From contig NZ_CP146275.1 of NCBI RefSeq assembly GCF_037044555.1, positions 2,708,501 through 2,772,500 of the forward strand: 64,000 nt of DNA. Reading direction: 5' to 3'. This stretch comes from Pelagibacterium nitratireducens. GTDB lineage: Bacteria; Pseudomonadota; Alphaproteobacteria; Rhizobiales; Devosiaceae. Below the pieces are notes generated by a model that did no database searches, was not told the origin of the DNA, and saw only the letters and a list, made by a program, of their open reading frames with translations. A program made the position numbers and the translations under genes. Of this stretch, positions 1-9,919 are shown piece by piece (the stretch's first letter is position 1; each line of letters begins with the position of its first letter).

Positions 1-30
1 GCCAATTGCCCCAAGGGCGTCGAGCCAAAA

Positions 31-438
31 TCAGACGCTGGCATGGGCCGTCTCCGGCGGTGTGACCTCGAGCACGCAAGGCTGGCGCCTGGCCGTTTCT
101 ATGCGCTCTTCAAGCGCCACGAGCCGGCGGTCGTAATCGCCTCCATCGTCACGCATGTCTTCGACGTGAGCACACGCATAGGCGACCGTGGTGCGATCCC
201 TGCCGAAGAACTGGCCGACCTGGGTCAAGGTCATACCCAAGAGCACATGGCACAAATACATCGCTAACTGCCGCGCGGCCGCCGTGTGCAGGCCCAGCCG
301 TGAGGGGGCGAAAAAGTCGCAATAGCGGACCCCTGTTTCACCGGATACCGTGCGAACGACAAGCTTGCAGTCTTGCCGTTGTGCTGCCGATAACCGATTG
401 CGTTCGAGCCGCGCTGCCGTGGATATCCAAACCGTCAT
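31..438 (-). CDS. Stand-alone DnaA domain IV-like helix-turn-helix protein
   Basis: A 135-residue protein whose middle and C-terminal half resembles the DNA-binding domain IV of the replication initiator DnaA. The signature is GRDRTTVAYACAHVEDM at about residues 79-95, matching the DnaA GxDHTTVxHA-type recognition helix. There is no AAA+ ATPase domain, so it cannot act as an initiator. Such short DnaA_C-domain proteins occur in Hyphomicrobiales and are presumed DNA-binding regulators that may compete for or read DnaA-box-like sites; that role is inference. The start is the ATG at 438, with a purine-rich GAGAGAG about 8 bases upstream. A perfect dyad lies 19 bases upstream of the start, and mucR follows on the same strand. 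Confidence 0.8.
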   Translation of the reverse strand: MTVWISTAARLERNRLSAAQRQDCKLVVRTVSGETGVRYCDFFAPSRLGLHTAAARQLAMYLCHVLLGMTLTQVGQFFGRDRTTVAYACAHVEDMRDDGGDYDRRLVALEERIETARRQPCVLEVTPPETAHASV

Positions 439-456
439 AGGACCACTCTCTCATAA

Positions 457-474
457 ATAGGATATAATTCCTAT
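457..474. promoter_or_regulatory. Perfect 18-bp dyad upstream of the DnaA-domain gene
   Basis: The halves ATAGGA and TCCTAT flank the spacer TATAAT. The dyad is 19 bases upstream of the start codon at 438, in the intergenic region after mucR. It could be an operator or overlap a -10 element. Its binding protein is unknown; the neighbouring DnaA-domain protein and MucR are candidates by position only. Confidence 0.4.
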
Positions 475-523
475 AACGGAGAGAAGGTCGCGCGGGGATA
501 AGTTCAGAAATGGTTTGGATACA

Positions 524-553
524 AAAGAGAAAGGGCCGCAAATGCGGCCCTTT
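524..553 (-). terminator. Rho-independent terminator of mucR
   Basis: A perfect 10-bp stem (AAAGGGCCGC / GCGGCCCTTT, 530-553) with a 4-base loop. On the minus strand it is followed by a T-rich tract (CTCTTTTGT). It lies just beyond the mucR stop codon at 576. Confidence 0.8.
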
Positions 554-575
554 GACTGGTAAAGCTATGGACCGG

Positions 576-998
576 TCAACCGGCCTTGCGGCCCAATCCG
601 TTGTCCTTTGCCAGCTTGGAGCGCGTGGCAGAATAGGACGGAGCGACCATCGGATAGTCGGCGGGCAGGCCCCACTTCTCTCGGTACTCTTCCGGCGAAA
701 GGTTGTAGTGGGTGCGCAAGTGCCGCTTGAGCGACTTGAACTTTTTCCCGTCCTCCAGACAGACGATATAATCCGACGTCACCGACTTTCTGACGGGCAC
801 AGCCGGCTTTTTCTCTTCGACGGGAGCGGTGGTTTCTTCCGAACCCAGCGACCGAAGCGCGGCGTGAACTTCCGAGATCAATTTCGGCAGGTCGGTCGGG
901 CTGATCGCATTGTGGCTGACATAGGCAGCGACAATCTCAGTACTGTATTCGACAAGGTCAAGCTCGACCCTGTTCTCGGCATTCGCCGGAGCGGTCAT
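576..998 (-). CDS. mucR: MucR/Ros-family zinc-finger transcriptional regulator
   Basis: A 140-residue MucR-family regulator. The Ros/MucR finger lies at about residues 80-115: CLEDGKKFKSLKRHLRTH followed by the conserved NLSPEEYREKWGLP stretch. As in other MucR proteins, the second Cys of the prokaryotic C2H2 finger is replaced by Asp (CLED rather than CxxC). MucR proteins are H-NS-like silencers or regulators of exopolysaccharide, motility and cell-cycle genes in Hyphomicrobiales. The start ATG at 998 is preceded by AAGGGA about 7 bases upstream. It is monocistronic: a strong terminator follows and about 135 bp separate it from the Mrp operon. Confidence 0.93.
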   Translation of the reverse strand: MTAPANAENRVELDLVEYSTEIVAAYVSHNAISPTDLPKLISEVHAALRSLGSEETTAPVEEKKPAVPVRKSVTSDYIVCLEDGKKFKSLKRHLRTHYNLSPEEYREKWGLPADYPMVAPSYSATRSKLAKDNGLGRKAG

Positions 999-1133
999 CG
1001 CAAATCCCTTCTTGCGTATGGAAGCTACTTATTGGGGCGGGCTAATCCCGGGGGAACCCCATAACCTCGCAATTAATGACGTTCTTCTAATTTTGCAACC
1101 ATTGAACAACAACTTGGCGAAATTTAGAGTGAA

Positions 1134-1487
1134 TCACTCTTTACTTTGCAGTCCGTTGGAATTTTCCAGATCATCGACCACGAAACGCGCAGCCGGGCGA
1201 TAACCGGCTACATAGGCGGCTCGCGCTAGAAGATGGGCCGAAATAGGGGCCGTCAGCATGAAAAAGATGAAACCAAGCAGGGCGCGCAGGATCACCGAAC
1301 CGTCGAAGCTGACCAGTGCTATGGCCAGAAGGGTCAGGCCCGAGCCCACCGTTCCGGCCTTGGAGCCCGAATGCATGCGGGTGTAGAGATCGGGCAGTCG
1401 AACAATGCCAAGGGCCGCCACGAAGCTGAACAGAGCGCCGACGATCACCATGATGCCGGCGAGATAATAGAGTGCCTCCACAATCAT
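1134..1487 (-). CDS. mrpG: Mrp Na+/H+ antiporter subunit G
   Basis: A 117-residue membrane protein with three predicted hydrophobic segments and the MnhG/PhaG family core ([21 protein letters not shown] at about residues 27-47). It is the last subunit of the seven-subunit cation/proton antiporter, a complex that exports Na+ (or K+) driven by the proton gradient. Its ATG overlaps the mrpF stop by 4 bases, indicating translational coupling. No gene follows for about 135 bp, so it probably ends the operon. Confidence 0.92.
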   Translation of the reverse strand: MIVEALYYLAGIMVIVGALFSFVAALGIVRLPDLYTRMHSGSKAGTVGSGLTLLAIALVSFDGSVILRALLGFIFFMLTAPISAHLLARAAYVAGYRPAARFVVDDLENSNGLQSKE

Positions 1488-1810
1488 TTCCGGCTCTCCT
1501 CAAGATGATCTTCCCGGGCCGCTGCGTCGATCTGCCAGCGCTGGAGAATGAACCTGGCGAACGCGACTGTAGACAAAAACCCAACAAGGCCCAGCGCGAT
1601 GGCGATATCGAGATAGAGCATGAACCCGGTTCGCAGGGCGATTGCAGCGATATAGCCGATGACCACAGCAACCAGCATATCCAGGCCCAGCACCCGATCG
1701 GGCAGGCTGGGACCAACGACAATGCGGTAAATCGTTATCAGCAGAGCCGCTGTGAGAACACCAAGTGAGACGGTGGTGGCCAGATGGAGAAATTCGGGGC
1801 CCGCTATCAT
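1484..1810 (-). CDS. mrpF: Mrp Na+/H+ antiporter subunit F
   Basis: A 108-residue protein with three hydrophobic segments and the family motif [14 protein letters not shown] (about residues 32-45). MrpF is a small membrane subunit required for antiport; in Bacillus homologues this subunit has also been linked to bile-salt/cholate efflux. It overlaps mrpE upstream and mrpG downstream by 4 bases each. Confidence 0.92.
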   Translation of the reverse strand: MIAGPEFLHLATTVSLGVLTAALLITIYRIVVGPSLPDRVLGLDMLVAVVIGYIAAIALRTGFMLYLDIAIALGLVGFLSTVAFARFILQRWQIDAAAREDHLEESRK

Positions 1811-2286
1811 TCAAACACCTCGATGATCCGTGCTTCGAAACCATTCTTGATCGACGCGATGACATCCTCGCGGTCGTTCATTTCGAGCACGTGGATGTAC
1901 AAAGTCTTCCGATCGTCGGAGACATCAACGCTCAAGGTGCCCGGCGTGAGGGTAATCAAATTGGCCAGCAGGGTGATCTGGACGTCACTTGTGACCGATA
2001 GTGGATAGGCAATAATTCCCGGCGCCAGGCGCTTTTTCATGCCAGGCGATATGACCAGGATAGCAACCCGGGCTGCCGATAGGGCGAGCTCGTAAAAAAA
2101 CAAGGCAGCAAGCGAAAGGGCACGAACGAACCGGCGCATCATATACGGGCGCTCGACCCGGTCGCGGATGAACAGCACGGCCATCGCACTGATGAAGGCG
2201 CCGAGCAAAAGGTTGAGCAGGGTGAAGGAGCCGGTGACGGCGGCCCAGACCAGCGCGAGAGTTATAACAAGAAAGGCAAAGCTCAT
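1807..2286 (-). CDS. mrpE: Mrp Na+/H+ antiporter subunit E
   Basis: A 159-residue MrpE/MnhE family protein with N-terminal hydrophobic segments and a soluble C-terminal half. The typical signatures are [24 protein letters not shown] and the following [13 protein letters not shown] strand (sequence split here only to describe it). It is a structural subunit of the Mrp antiporter. It overlaps mrpD and mrpF by 4 bases each. Confidence 0.91.
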   Translation of the reverse strand: MSFAFLVITLALVWAAVTGSFTLLNLLLGAFISAMAVLFIRDRVERPYMMRRFVRALSLAALFFYELALSAARVAILVISPGMKKRLAPGIIAYPLSVTSDVQITLLANLITLTPGTLSVDVSDDRKTLYIHVLEMNDREDVIASIKNGFEARIIEVFE

Positions 2287-3875
2287 GGCTGGGGCACCTG
2301 TGCAAACACGGCGTCGACATAGCGCGTGGGCGAGAGCATATCATGGGCGGCGATGCCCGAGGCGGTGAAAAGCCAATCAGGGAAAAGGCCGAAGACCACA
2401 ATGACGGCAAAAAGAACTACCGTCGGCACCAGTCCCATCCCCACCTCACGAGCGGACAAGGGACGCAAATCCTCATTGGCCTGCTCAGAGCGCTCCCCCT
2501 CCTGCCCGTTACGCCAGAAAATATGGGCCCAGAGACGGCTCGCGGCGATCAGGGTGAGGAAGGAATTGAACAGCACCGCAAAAACGAGCCACCAATTGGC
2601 GGCGCGGATGCCACCCTCCACCAGCAGGATCTTGGGCCAGATGCCAAGGAAGGGCGGCAGTCCGGAAATGGCGAACACCATGATGACAAAGAGAATCGAC
2701 ATGGGAGCGCTGGCGCCATAGATGCCGCCCATCTTGCGGATGTCGCTGGTGCCACTCATACGCTCAATCAACCCGGCCAGAAGGTAAAAGGCCGTGACCG
2801 TGAGCATGGAATGGAAGGCGTAAAACACTGCTCCCCCGATTCCGTGCGTGGTGCCCAATGCGAACCCAGCGAAAATCGCACCGATGCCGCCGATAACCAG
2901 AAAGCCCACGGCGCGGCGCAGATTGGTCTGCGCGATGGCGCCCAGCGGGCCCAGAATGAGCGTAGCGAACGCAACGACCGCAATGACCGTCTGGATTTGT
3001 GCATAGCCTTCAGGCAGCGCCATGGTGAGAACACGGATCGCGGCATAGGCGCCGACCTTGGTGAGCAGGCCACCGAAAATGGCCGACACGGAAACGGCGG
3101 GCGTATGGTAAGAGGCCGGCAGCCAGGCATTGGCAGGAAAGGCAGCGGCTTTCACCCCAAAGGCGAAAAGAAACAGCACAGAGACCGTGACAAGCGGGCC
3201 GATTGGCAGATCGGCGCCCTTTGCCACGAGATCGGCGAAATTGAGCGTGCCCGTCAAGCCGTAGAGATAGGCGATGGCTACAAGAAAGAAGGTCGTCGCG
3301 AGGAAATTGAGAAAGCCGTATTTTATGGCACCGTCGAGCTGAAGCTTGCGGCCCCCGAGGATCATCATGCCGAACGAGGCGATCAGCATGACTTCAAACC
3401 ACACGTAGAGGTTGAAGATATCACCGGTCAAAAACGAGCCACTGACGCCACACAACAGCAGCAGCAGCATGGGGTAAAAGCCAAAACGATGACCACGGTC
3501 AGTCAACTCGATCTGAGCATAAAAGGCGACGATGAGTGCAGCGATGGATGCGGCGAGCGAGAAGATGGCGCTCGTCATATCGGCGGCAAACGTTATGCCG
3601 AAAGGCGGCAGCCACTTGCCCATGGTCATGGCGATGGGGCCGGTCTCGAAGACGCGAAGCAGCAGATAAATATTCGAAACCATGATCGCCAGGATCACCG
3701 CAACAGCGAAGGCAAGCTGCATGTGACGCTGGTTGCGCAGCATGACAAGCAGGCCCGCGCCAAGGAGTGCCAGCGCCACCGGCCACACGACGATCCAGTC
3801 GGCGGCAGGCGTTGCCACATCGATCATCGCCGTGGGCAGCTCGAGAGACTCGTATGATGTACCGGCAGTCGCCAT
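2283..3875 (-). CDS. mrpD: Mrp Na+/H+ antiporter subunit D
   Basis: A 530-residue polytopic protein homologous to complex I subunits NuoL/M/N, matching the usual MrpD length of about 500. It carries the proton-channel core of the family, including FLTGDIFNLYVWFEVMLIAS at about residues 149-168 with the conserved Glu, and the PASYHTPAVSVSAIFGGLLTK loop near residue 255. It forms one of the two large ion-translocating subunits with MrpA. It is separated from mrpC by 15 bases and overlaps mrpE by 4. Confidence 0.94.
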   Translation of the reverse strand: MATAGTSYESLELPTAMIDVATPAADWIVVWPVALALLGAGLLVMLRNQRHMQLAFAVAVILAIMVSNIYLLLRVFETGPIAMTMGKWLPPFGITFAADMTSAIFSLAASIAALIVAFYAQIELTDRGHRFGFYPMLLLLLCGVSGSFLTGDIFNLYVWFEVMLIASFGMMILGGRKLQLDGAIKYGFLNFLATTFFLVAIAYLYGLTGTLNFADLVAKGADLPIGPLVTVSVLFLFAFGVKAAAFPANAWLPASYHTPAVSVSAIFGGLLTKVGAYAAIRVLTMALPEGYAQIQTVIAVVAFATLILGPLGAIAQTNLRRAVGFLVIGGIGAIFAGFALGTTHGIGGAVFYAFHSMLTVTAFYLLAGLIERMSGTSDIRKMGGIYGASAPMSILFVIMVFAISGLPPFLGIWPKILLVEGGIRAANWWLVFAVLFNSFLTLIAASRLWAHIFWRNGQEGERSEQANEDLRPLSAREVGMGLVPTVVLFAVIVVFGLFPDWLFTASGIAAHDMLSPTRYVDAVFAQVPQP

Positions 3876-3890
3876 TATTGTGTGTGTTCC

Positions 3891-4268
3891 CTAGTAACTC
3901 AGGGGAGGCCGAGGCGCATTTTCAGGCTCGGCGACGCGCATGTTGTCGGTGTTGTCGGCATCGAGTTCCTGATAAGCCCGATAGCCTAGGACCAGCAGAA
4001 ACGAAAACAGGGCAAAACCGATAACGATGGCCGTCAGGATCAGCGCCTGTGGAAGCGGATTGGCCGAGCCTTCAAGCGGGAAATATTCCCCCGCCGGTAC
4101 GATGGGTGGAACTTCGGCGGTCAGCCGGCCGATGGTGAAGATAAGGAGATTGACGCCATTGCCCAGGATCGCAACGCCCAGAAGCATACGAATGATCGCC
4201 TTGGACAAGAGAAGATAGGCGGCGGCGGAAAAGAACAGGCCGATCAGCCCGGCAAGCGCGACTTCCAT
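3891..4268 (-). CDS. mrpC: Mrp Na+/H+ antiporter subunit C
   Basis: A 125-residue protein with three hydrophobic segments, homologous to NuoK. Family features are LLGVAILGNGVNLLIFTIG at about residues 30-48 and PLPQALILTAIVIGFA at about 72-87. It is a small membrane subunit of the Mrp complex. Start and stop codons overlap mrpB by one base (TGATG). Confidence 0.93.
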   Translation of the reverse strand: MEVALAGLIGLFFSAAAYLLLSKAIIRMLLGVAILGNGVNLLIFTIGRLTAEVPPIVPAGEYFPLEGSANPLPQALILTAIVIGFALFSFLLVLGYRAYQELDADNTDNMRVAEPENAPRPPLSY

Positions 4269-4699
4269 CAGTCATCCTCCTCTTCGCCTTCTTCGCCCTC
4301 GAGCGACAGGGCAATTGTGCCCACGGCACCCACGACGACGGCATAGACCCCGATATCGAAGATCAGCGGGGTGGACAGAGCAATTTCGGTACCCTCGAAC
4401 TCGAAAATCCACCATAGGCCGGTCAGAAATGGCACCTCGGCAGCAAGCGAGATGAACCCGGCAATGGCGGCGAGAACGACGCCCAGACCCGCCAGGACAA
4501 TGGGATGAACCCGCAGCGCCCGGCGGCACGCATCGACGCCGGCGGCGATGCCATAGATTGCGAGACCGGACGCGCCGATCAGCCCGCCGATAAAGCCGCC
4601 GCCCGGCTCATTGTGGCCGCGCAGCAAAACGAAGATCGAAAACACCAGCATGAGCGCAGTCAGCACAGGTGCTGCAGTTTTGAAGATGACGGTATTCAT
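4268..4699 (-). CDS. mrpB: Mrp Na+/H+ antiporter subunit B (separate gene)
   Basis: A 143-residue MnhB-domain protein with [17 protein letters not shown] at about residues 26-42, a hallmark of MrpB. It is encoded separately from mrpA with a 4-base ATGA overlap, giving a seven-gene operon. Many alphaproteobacterial Pha systems instead have a fused A-B subunit. The acidic tail ([10 protein letters not shown]) is notable. Confidence 0.93.
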   Translation of the reverse strand: MNTVIFKTAAPVLTALMLVFSIFVLLRGHNEPGGGFIGGLIGASGLAIYGIAAGVDACRRALRVHPIVLAGLGVVLAAIAGFISLAAEVPFLTGLWWIFEFEGTEIALSTPLIFDIGVYAVVVGAVGTIALSLEGEEGEEEDD

Positions 4700-7071
4700 C
4701 GTGCACTCCCGATCCTGCGGGCACGGCCCGCTCTGGCGCCCCGCGTTCCGCTCGTCGAAGCCCGAAGCCGGATAAGGGCCAGGATGGCGAGACCGGCGGC
4801 CATGACCACCGAAATCTCACCCAGGGTATCAATGGCGCGATAGTCGACGAGAATGACGTTGACGATATTGCGGCCATGGGCAATCGGCGTGCTGGTGGCG
4901 CGGAACAACTCGGTCAGCGACAGATCGAGATCGGTCTGAAGCACGACCAGCAGCAGAATGGCGATGCCAAGGCCGACGGCAAGGGCAACAACACCATCGC
5001 GAATGGCCGTTTCAAGGTCACGGCTGTCGGCTTCATCGAGATGCAGCCGGGTCATGACGAGCGCAAGGATGATAACAGTCAGAGTTTCGACCATGAACTG
5101 GGTGAAGCTCAGGTCGGGGGCACCAAAGAGCATGAAGATGACGGCCACTGCGAAACCCTGGATACCGAGCGCAACGATGGCGGTCAGGCGGGTCCGGGCG
5201 ATGAGCACCGCAATGAGCCCGATGGCGGCGATGCCGATGGCGCCCCACTCGTAGAAGTTGAGCACGGGCCAGGCGGGAAGCGGTGGCAGGCTGTCTGTGA
5301 TGAGCAAGGGCGCAAAGATGCCTACGGCCAGCACCGTGAACATCAGCAGCAGATACCATTCGAGGCGACCATGATGGAGGACGCGCGTAATACGATCGGA
5401 GAGCCGGACGAGTCCGAACATGCAAGCATCAAAGCCGATATCAAAGGTCCAGCCAATGGCTTCGCCGGTGCGCCGCAATGTGGAGCGAACAGCATCGACT
5501 TTCCATAACAGAACGCCGCCCAGCGCCCATGTGGCTATGGAAGCCCATACGGCGGGGTTGGCGAGATCAAAGGCGAGGTGGATATGGGCATCGACCGCGG
5601 AATTGTAGATGGATCCCCCTGCCGGATCGAGCACGACATGGTTGATCCAGTCGGTGAACAGGCCCGCGCAAATGCCCAGAACGCCCAGAGTAACAGGGCC
5701 GGAATAAAGGCTCAACGGCCCCTCGTGGGGCGCGTGCGGTGTTGGACGCAGATCACCCAGGAAGGGCTTAAAGGCGATCATCAGGCCCACCACCATCATC
5801 AGGGCATTGCCCACGATGAGCACGGCGAGGAACAACAGGTCGGGCCACAGACCCGAAGTTAATGCCAGATACATCTCCTCTTTGGCCAGAAACCCGATGG
5901 CAATGGGAAAGCCTGCCATGGAAAAGCCGGCGAGAAGGGCCGTAATAAAGGTGATCGGCATGGCTTCGCGCAACCCGCCGAGCACTGTGATGTCGCGTGT
6001 GCCAGTGCCGTGGTCGATCGTGCCGGCGATCATGAACAGCGCACCCTTGAACAGGGAGTGAGCGCAAAGATAGAGCAGCGCGCCGAGAATGGCTTCCTTG
6101 GTGCCCACGCCGATAAGCATGACGAGAAGGCCGAGCGAACCAAGGGTGGTATAGGCCAGCATCTGCTTGAGATCGGTCTGGCGCACGGCCAGAGCACTGC
6201 CCATCAAAAGAGTTGCGCCGCCGAACAGGGTCAGAATCCAGAACCAGGGTTCGGTATCACCCAGAATGGGGGTCATGCGGGCCAACAGATAGACGCCGGC
6301 CTTCACCATGGTGGCCGAATGCAGATAGGCTGAAACCGGGGTCGGCGCTTCCATGGCGTTGGGGAGCCAGAAGTGCAGCGGAACCTGAGCTGATTTTGCG
6401 AAAGCTCCGGACACAACCAGTAGCATGGCAATGAGGTAAAGCCCGCTCTCCTGCGCCGCACCGGCCGTCGTCAGCATACCTGTTAGAGAATTCTGGCCGG
6501 TGATCAGGGTCAGAAGAATGAGACCCGCCAGCAGCGCGAGCCCGCCGCCGCCGGTGACGACCAGCGCCTGGATGGCAGCCCGGCGCGCGGCCTGACGGGA
6601 GTGGTCAAAGCCGATCAGCAGGAAAGAGGTAATCGAGGTCAATTCCCAGAAGACGAACAGGGTGAAGACGTTGTCGGCGAGGACCAGACCGAGCATGGAC
6701 CCCATGAACATCAGGATGTAGGAGAAAAACCGGCCTTGATGGGGATGACCGGCCAGATAGCCGCCGGAATAGATGACGATAAACGTGCCAATGCCCGAGA
6801 TCAGCAGCCCGAAAACGAGACTCAACCCATCAACGAAGAAGGAAAAGGAAATTCCGTAGGCCGGTATCCAGTCGAGGCCGACGCGAATGACTGAAAAATC
6901 GGCAATCGGACCGATAAAGGAAGTGAAGGTCGCGAAAATGGCGGCGGGAACGATGGCCAGTATCCAGCCAGCTGATGGCCCGGCAAAGGTCTTGATCCAC
7001 GGAGCGAACACAGCCGCTACAAAGGGAGCGACCGCAATCAGCGCGACAATCACATCAAGACCTGGTCCCAA
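4696..7071 (-). CDS. mrpA: Mrp Na+/H+ antiporter subunit A
   Basis: A 791-residue NuoL-like subunit, close to the usual 770-800 residues of unfused MrpA. It has the antiporter core ([17 protein letters not shown] at about 147-163; [22 protein letters not shown] at about 235 on, only named here) and the C-terminal MrpA-specific module with [17 protein letters not shown] near 650. The tail is Arg-rich. The open frame begins with a TTG at 7071; a GTG at 7053 is an alternative, so the exact N-terminus is uncertain. It is first gene of the overlapping mrpABCDEFG operon, divergent from msrB across about 200 bp that should hold the promoter. Confidence 0.94.
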   Translation of the reverse strand: MGPGLDVIVALIAVAPFVAAVFAPWIKTFAGPSAGWILAIVPAAIFATFTSFIGPIADFSVIRVGLDWIPAYGISFSFFVDGLSLVFGLLISGIGTFIVIYSGGYLAGHPHQGRFFSYILMFMGSMLGLVLADNVFTLFVFWELTSITSFLLIGFDHSRQAARRAAIQALVVTGGGGLALLAGLILLTLITGQNSLTGMLTTAGAAQESGLYLIAMLLVVSGAFAKSAQVPLHFWLPNAMEAPTPVSAYLHSATMVKAGVYLLARMTPILGDTEPWFWILTLFGGATLLMGSALAVRQTDLKQMLAYTTLGSLGLLVMLIGVGTKEAILGALLYLCAHSLFKGALFMIAGTIDHGTGTRDITVLGGLREAMPITFITALLAGFSMAGFPIAIGFLAKEEMYLALTSGLWPDLLFLAVLIVGNALMMVVGLMIAFKPFLGDLRPTPHAPHEGPLSLYSGPVTLGVLGICAGLFTDWINHVVLDPAGGSIYNSAVDAHIHLAFDLANPAVWASIATWALGGVLLWKVDAVRSTLRRTGEAIGWTFDIGFDACMFGLVRLSDRITRVLHHGRLEWYLLLMFTVLAVGIFAPLLITDSLPPLPAWPVLNFYEWGAIGIAAIGLIAVLIARTRLTAIVALGIQGFAVAVIFMLFGAPDLSFTQFMVETLTVIILALVMTRLHLDEADSRDLETAIRDGVVALAVGLGIAILLLVVLQTDLDLSLTELFRATSTPIAHGRNIVNVILVDYRAIDTLGEISVVMAAGLAILALIRLRASTSGTRGARAGRARRIGSAR

Positions 7072-7274
7072 GCGAGCCCCCGAACTTCATTTCACTGTCC
7101 AATCGCTGCCGGAGGCAGCCGAAAAGAATCAATCGCGCAAACAGTACGCATCCCTGTCGCAAGCTCAACCAAAACCGGTTGATTGGAACGCAATATTGAC
7201 CCCAGCAGTTGTGATAACCACATTGCTCTCAGCTGATACATGTCTGAGTGCACAGCTGGCAGGAGTGGCGCAAG

Positions 7275-7673
7275 ATGAACGACATGCAAAAGATATCCAA
7301 TAGCGAGTGGCGCGATAAATTGACGCCCGAACAGTATCATGTGACGCGCGAACACGGCACCGAACGTGCTTTTTCTCATGCCTACAATGTGGAAAAGCGG
7401 GCGGGCGTTTATCATTGCGTGTGTTGCGACGTGCCGCTTTTCACGTCCGATACCAAGTATGATTCCGGGTCGGGCTGGCCGAGCTTTTTCCAGCCGGTTT
7501 CCGAGGATGCAATCAAGGAGATCGACGATAGGAGCCATTTCATGCGGCGCACGGAAATCCGCTGCGCCAATTGCGATGCGCATCTCGGGCATGTCTTTCC
7601 CGACGGTCCTGCTCCGACGGGTTTGCGCTATTGCACCAATGGGCTTGCGCTGAACTTCATCCCCGACGAATAG
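7275..7673 (+). CDS. msrB: Peptide-methionine (R)-S-oxide reductase
   Basis: A 132-residue MsrB that reduces the R-epimer of methionine sulfoxide in proteins. It shows the two zinc-binding CxxC motifs (CVCC and CANC), the SGSGWPSF substrate-site motif and the catalytic Cys120 in RYCTNG. The family more often has RYCxNS, so the Gly after Asn is a small variation. I chose the ATG at 7275 because AGGAG lies 9 bases upstream; an in-frame GTG at 7248 would add nine residues. It has no signal peptide and is cytoplasmic. Confidence 0.93.
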   Translation: MNDMQKISNSEWRDKLTPEQYHVTREHGTERAFSHAYNVEKRAGVYHCVCCDVPLFTSDTKYDSGSGWPSFFQPVSEDAIKEIDDRSHFMRRTEIRCANCDAHLGHVFPDGPAPTGLRYCTNGLALNFIPDE

Positions 7674-7718
7674 TGACGACGTTTTAAGATCATATTTTTT
7701 GACTTTCAGGGATAGACC

Positions 7719-9797
7719 ATGACCGACTTCGCGCCACCCGTTGCCGCGCAACACCCCCATTCGGACACGCGGCATGGGGTGACCCGTAACGATCCGTATA
7801 CCTGGTTGCGGGCCGACAATTGGCGCGAAGTTATGGCCGACCCTGGCGTGCTGCCAGACGATATCCGCTCCTATCTTGAGGCTGAAAATGCCTGGTACGA
7901 AAGCGGTTTCGGAAAGCCGACCGAGCCATTGCGCGAAACGATCTATTCGGAAATCCGCGGACGGATCAAAGAGGATGACAGTTCCGTGCCCTCGCCCGAC
8001 GGTCCGTTTGCTTATGCTTCGCGAACGCGTGAAGGCGATCAGTATCCACTGATGGTGCGCACACCGCGCGACGGGGGCACCGAGACAGTATTGCTCGACT
8101 GCAACGCCGAAGCGGGGGAAGGCTATTTCGGGTTTGGTGGCGCTGAACATTCGCCCTGCCACACGATGATAGCCTGGGCTGCAGACCGGAACGGGTCTGA
8201 ATACTACACCATATTTATTCGCGACCTCGACACGGGCAAGGACCGTGACGAGCGGATTGAAAAGTCCGGTAGCGGCGCTGTCTGGGCCAGTGATTCATCA
8301 CGGTTCTACTATGTCGAACTCGATGAGAACCACAGGCCCTTCAGAGTGCGCGAGCACATGCTGGGAACAAGCCAGGCCGATGATGCTATCGTTTACGAAG
8401 AAAAGGACGCGGGCTTTTTCGTCGGTGTGGGAATGACGCAATCACGGCGTTACCTCACCATTTCCGCGCACGACCATCAGACCTCGGAAGTCTGGCTGAT
8501 CGATGCGGAAAATGGCGGCGCGCCGTTCTGTGTGGAAAAGCGGCACGAGAATACCGAATATTCTCTCGAAGAACGGGACGGCACGCTTTACATCCTGACC
8601 AATGACGACGAAGCCGAAGATTTCAAGATCGTTACGGCTCCAGTCGATGCTCCGGGCGTGGACAATTGGGCCGATCTGGTGCCGCACGAGGCGGGACGAC
8701 TGATTCTCGACGTTGAAGTTATCGCCAACCATCTGATCCGGCTCGAGCGTAAGGATGGCCTGCCACGGATCGTGGTGCGCGATCTGCGCGATGGGAGTGA
8801 ACAGACAATTTCGTTTCCCGAGGAAGCCTATTCGTTGGGGCTGATTTCCGGCTACGAGTTCGATACAGCAACCCTCCGGTTTTCCTATTCCTCGCCCACC
8901 ACGCCGGCGCAGATTTTCGACCTCGATTTGGCGACTGGTGAGCGGGTGCTGCGCAAGCAGCAGCAAGTGCCTTCGGGGCACGATCCTGCCCTCTATGAAA
9001 CACGCCGGTTGTTTGCCAAAGCGCCGGACGGCGAGGATGTGCCGGTGACCTTGCTTTATCGCAAGGGCCTCAAGCTCGACGGCAGCGCCCCTACCCTGCT
9101 CTATGGATATGGCGCTTACGGTCATTCCATCCCGGCGGGGTTTTCGGTTTCGGTGTTTTCGCTTGTCGACCGTGGATTTGTCTATGCAATTGCCCATATA
9201 CGCGGCGGGATGGACAAGGGATATCGCTGGTACAAGAATGGGCGGGCGGCCTACAAAACCAACACGTTTTCCGACTTCATCGCCGCTGCGGAAATGCTGA
9301 TCGAAAAGGGCTACTCGTCCGAGGGCAGGATCGTGGCCGAAGGCGGGTCGGCCGGCGGCATGCTGATGGGCGCAGTCGCCAATATGCGGCCCGAATTGTG
9401 GGCTGGTGTCATGGCGATCGTGCCGTTCGTGGACGTGCTGAACACCATGCTGGACGATACTCTGCCGCTCACCCCACCCGAATGGCCTGAATGGGGCAAC
9501 CCGATTACCTCGGAAGACGATTACAGGCGGATCGCCGCCTATTCACCCTATGACAATGTCGATGCCAAAGCCTATCCGCCGATCCTGGCGCTGGCGGGGC
9601 TGACGGATCCGCGCGTCACCTATTGGGAACCGGCAAAATGGGTGGCGAAACTGCGTGCAACCAAGACCGACGAGAACGCATTGTACCTGCGCACCAACAT
9701 GGACGCCGGACACGGTGGAGCTTCCGGACGCTTTGAACGCATCAAAGAAACAGCGATTACATATGCCTTTGCGCTCAAATGCGTCCAATTGGCATAA
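7719..9797 (+). CDS. ptrB: Oligopeptidase B (S9A serine peptidase)
   Basis: A 692-residue prolyl-oligopeptidase-family enzyme with an N-terminal beta-propeller and a C-terminal alpha/beta hydrolase domain. The catalytic triad is readable: Ser544 in GGSAGG, Asp630 in LTDPRV and His665 in DAGHGGASGRF. The LTPPEWPEWGNP stretch is typical of oligopeptidase B, which cleaves short peptides after Arg/Lys. No signal peptide is seen. It lies 45 bases downstream of msrB and may be co-transcribed with it. Confidence 0.92.
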   Translation: MTDFAPPVAAQHPHSDTRHGVTRNDPYTWLRADNWREVMADPGVLPDDIRSYLEAENAWYESGFGKPTEPLRETIYSEIRGRIKEDDSSVPSPDGPFAYASRTREGDQYPLMVRTPRDGGTETVLLDCNAEAGEGYFGFGGAEHSPCHTMIAWAADRNGSEYYTIFIRDLDTGKDRDERIEKSGSGAVWASDSSRFYYVELDENHRPFRVREHMLGTSQADDAIVYEEKDAGFFVGVGMTQSRRYLTISAHDHQTSEVWLIDAENGGAPFCVEKRHENTEYSLEERDGTLYILTNDDEAEDFKIVTAPVDAPGVDNWADLVPHEAGRLILDVEVIANHLIRLERKDGLPRIVVRDLRDGSEQTISFPEEAYSLGLISGYEFDTATLRFSYSSPTTPAQIFDLDLATGERVLRKQQQVPSGHDPALYETRRLFAKAPDGEDVPVTLLYRKGLKLDGSAPTLLYGYGAYGHSIPAGFSVSVFSLVDRGFVYAIAHIRGGMDKGYRWYKNGRAAYKTNTFSDFIAAAEMLIEKGYSSEGRIVAEGGSAGGMLMGAVANMRPELWAGVMAIVPFVDVLNTMLDDTLPLTPPEWPEWGNPITSEDDYRRIAAYSPYDNVDAKAYPPILALAGLTDPRVTYWEPAKWVAKLRATKTDENALYLRTNMDAGHGGASGRFERIKETAITYAFALKCVQLA

Positions 9798-9919
9798 GTT
9801 TTCCCGTCCAGCCGTTGCGCCGGTGTCATGGCGGCGGTATATAAGAAGCATTAGCTTGGTAAATTCGCGACCAATTTATCGAGCGAGAGATTTTCAGAAC
9901 CTTATAAGGAGGCCCTCCG

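Noticed and set aside
2343..3857. A 504-codon plus-strand open frame opposite mrpD
   Set aside because: It mirrors mrpD, is rich in Arg/Gly/His and lacks any recognisable domain. GC-rich coding sequence commonly opens the opposite strand.
7092..8162. A 356-codon minus-strand frame across msrB and ptrB
   Set aside because: It covers two genes with strong motifs on the other strand and the intergenic region; no domain is visible.
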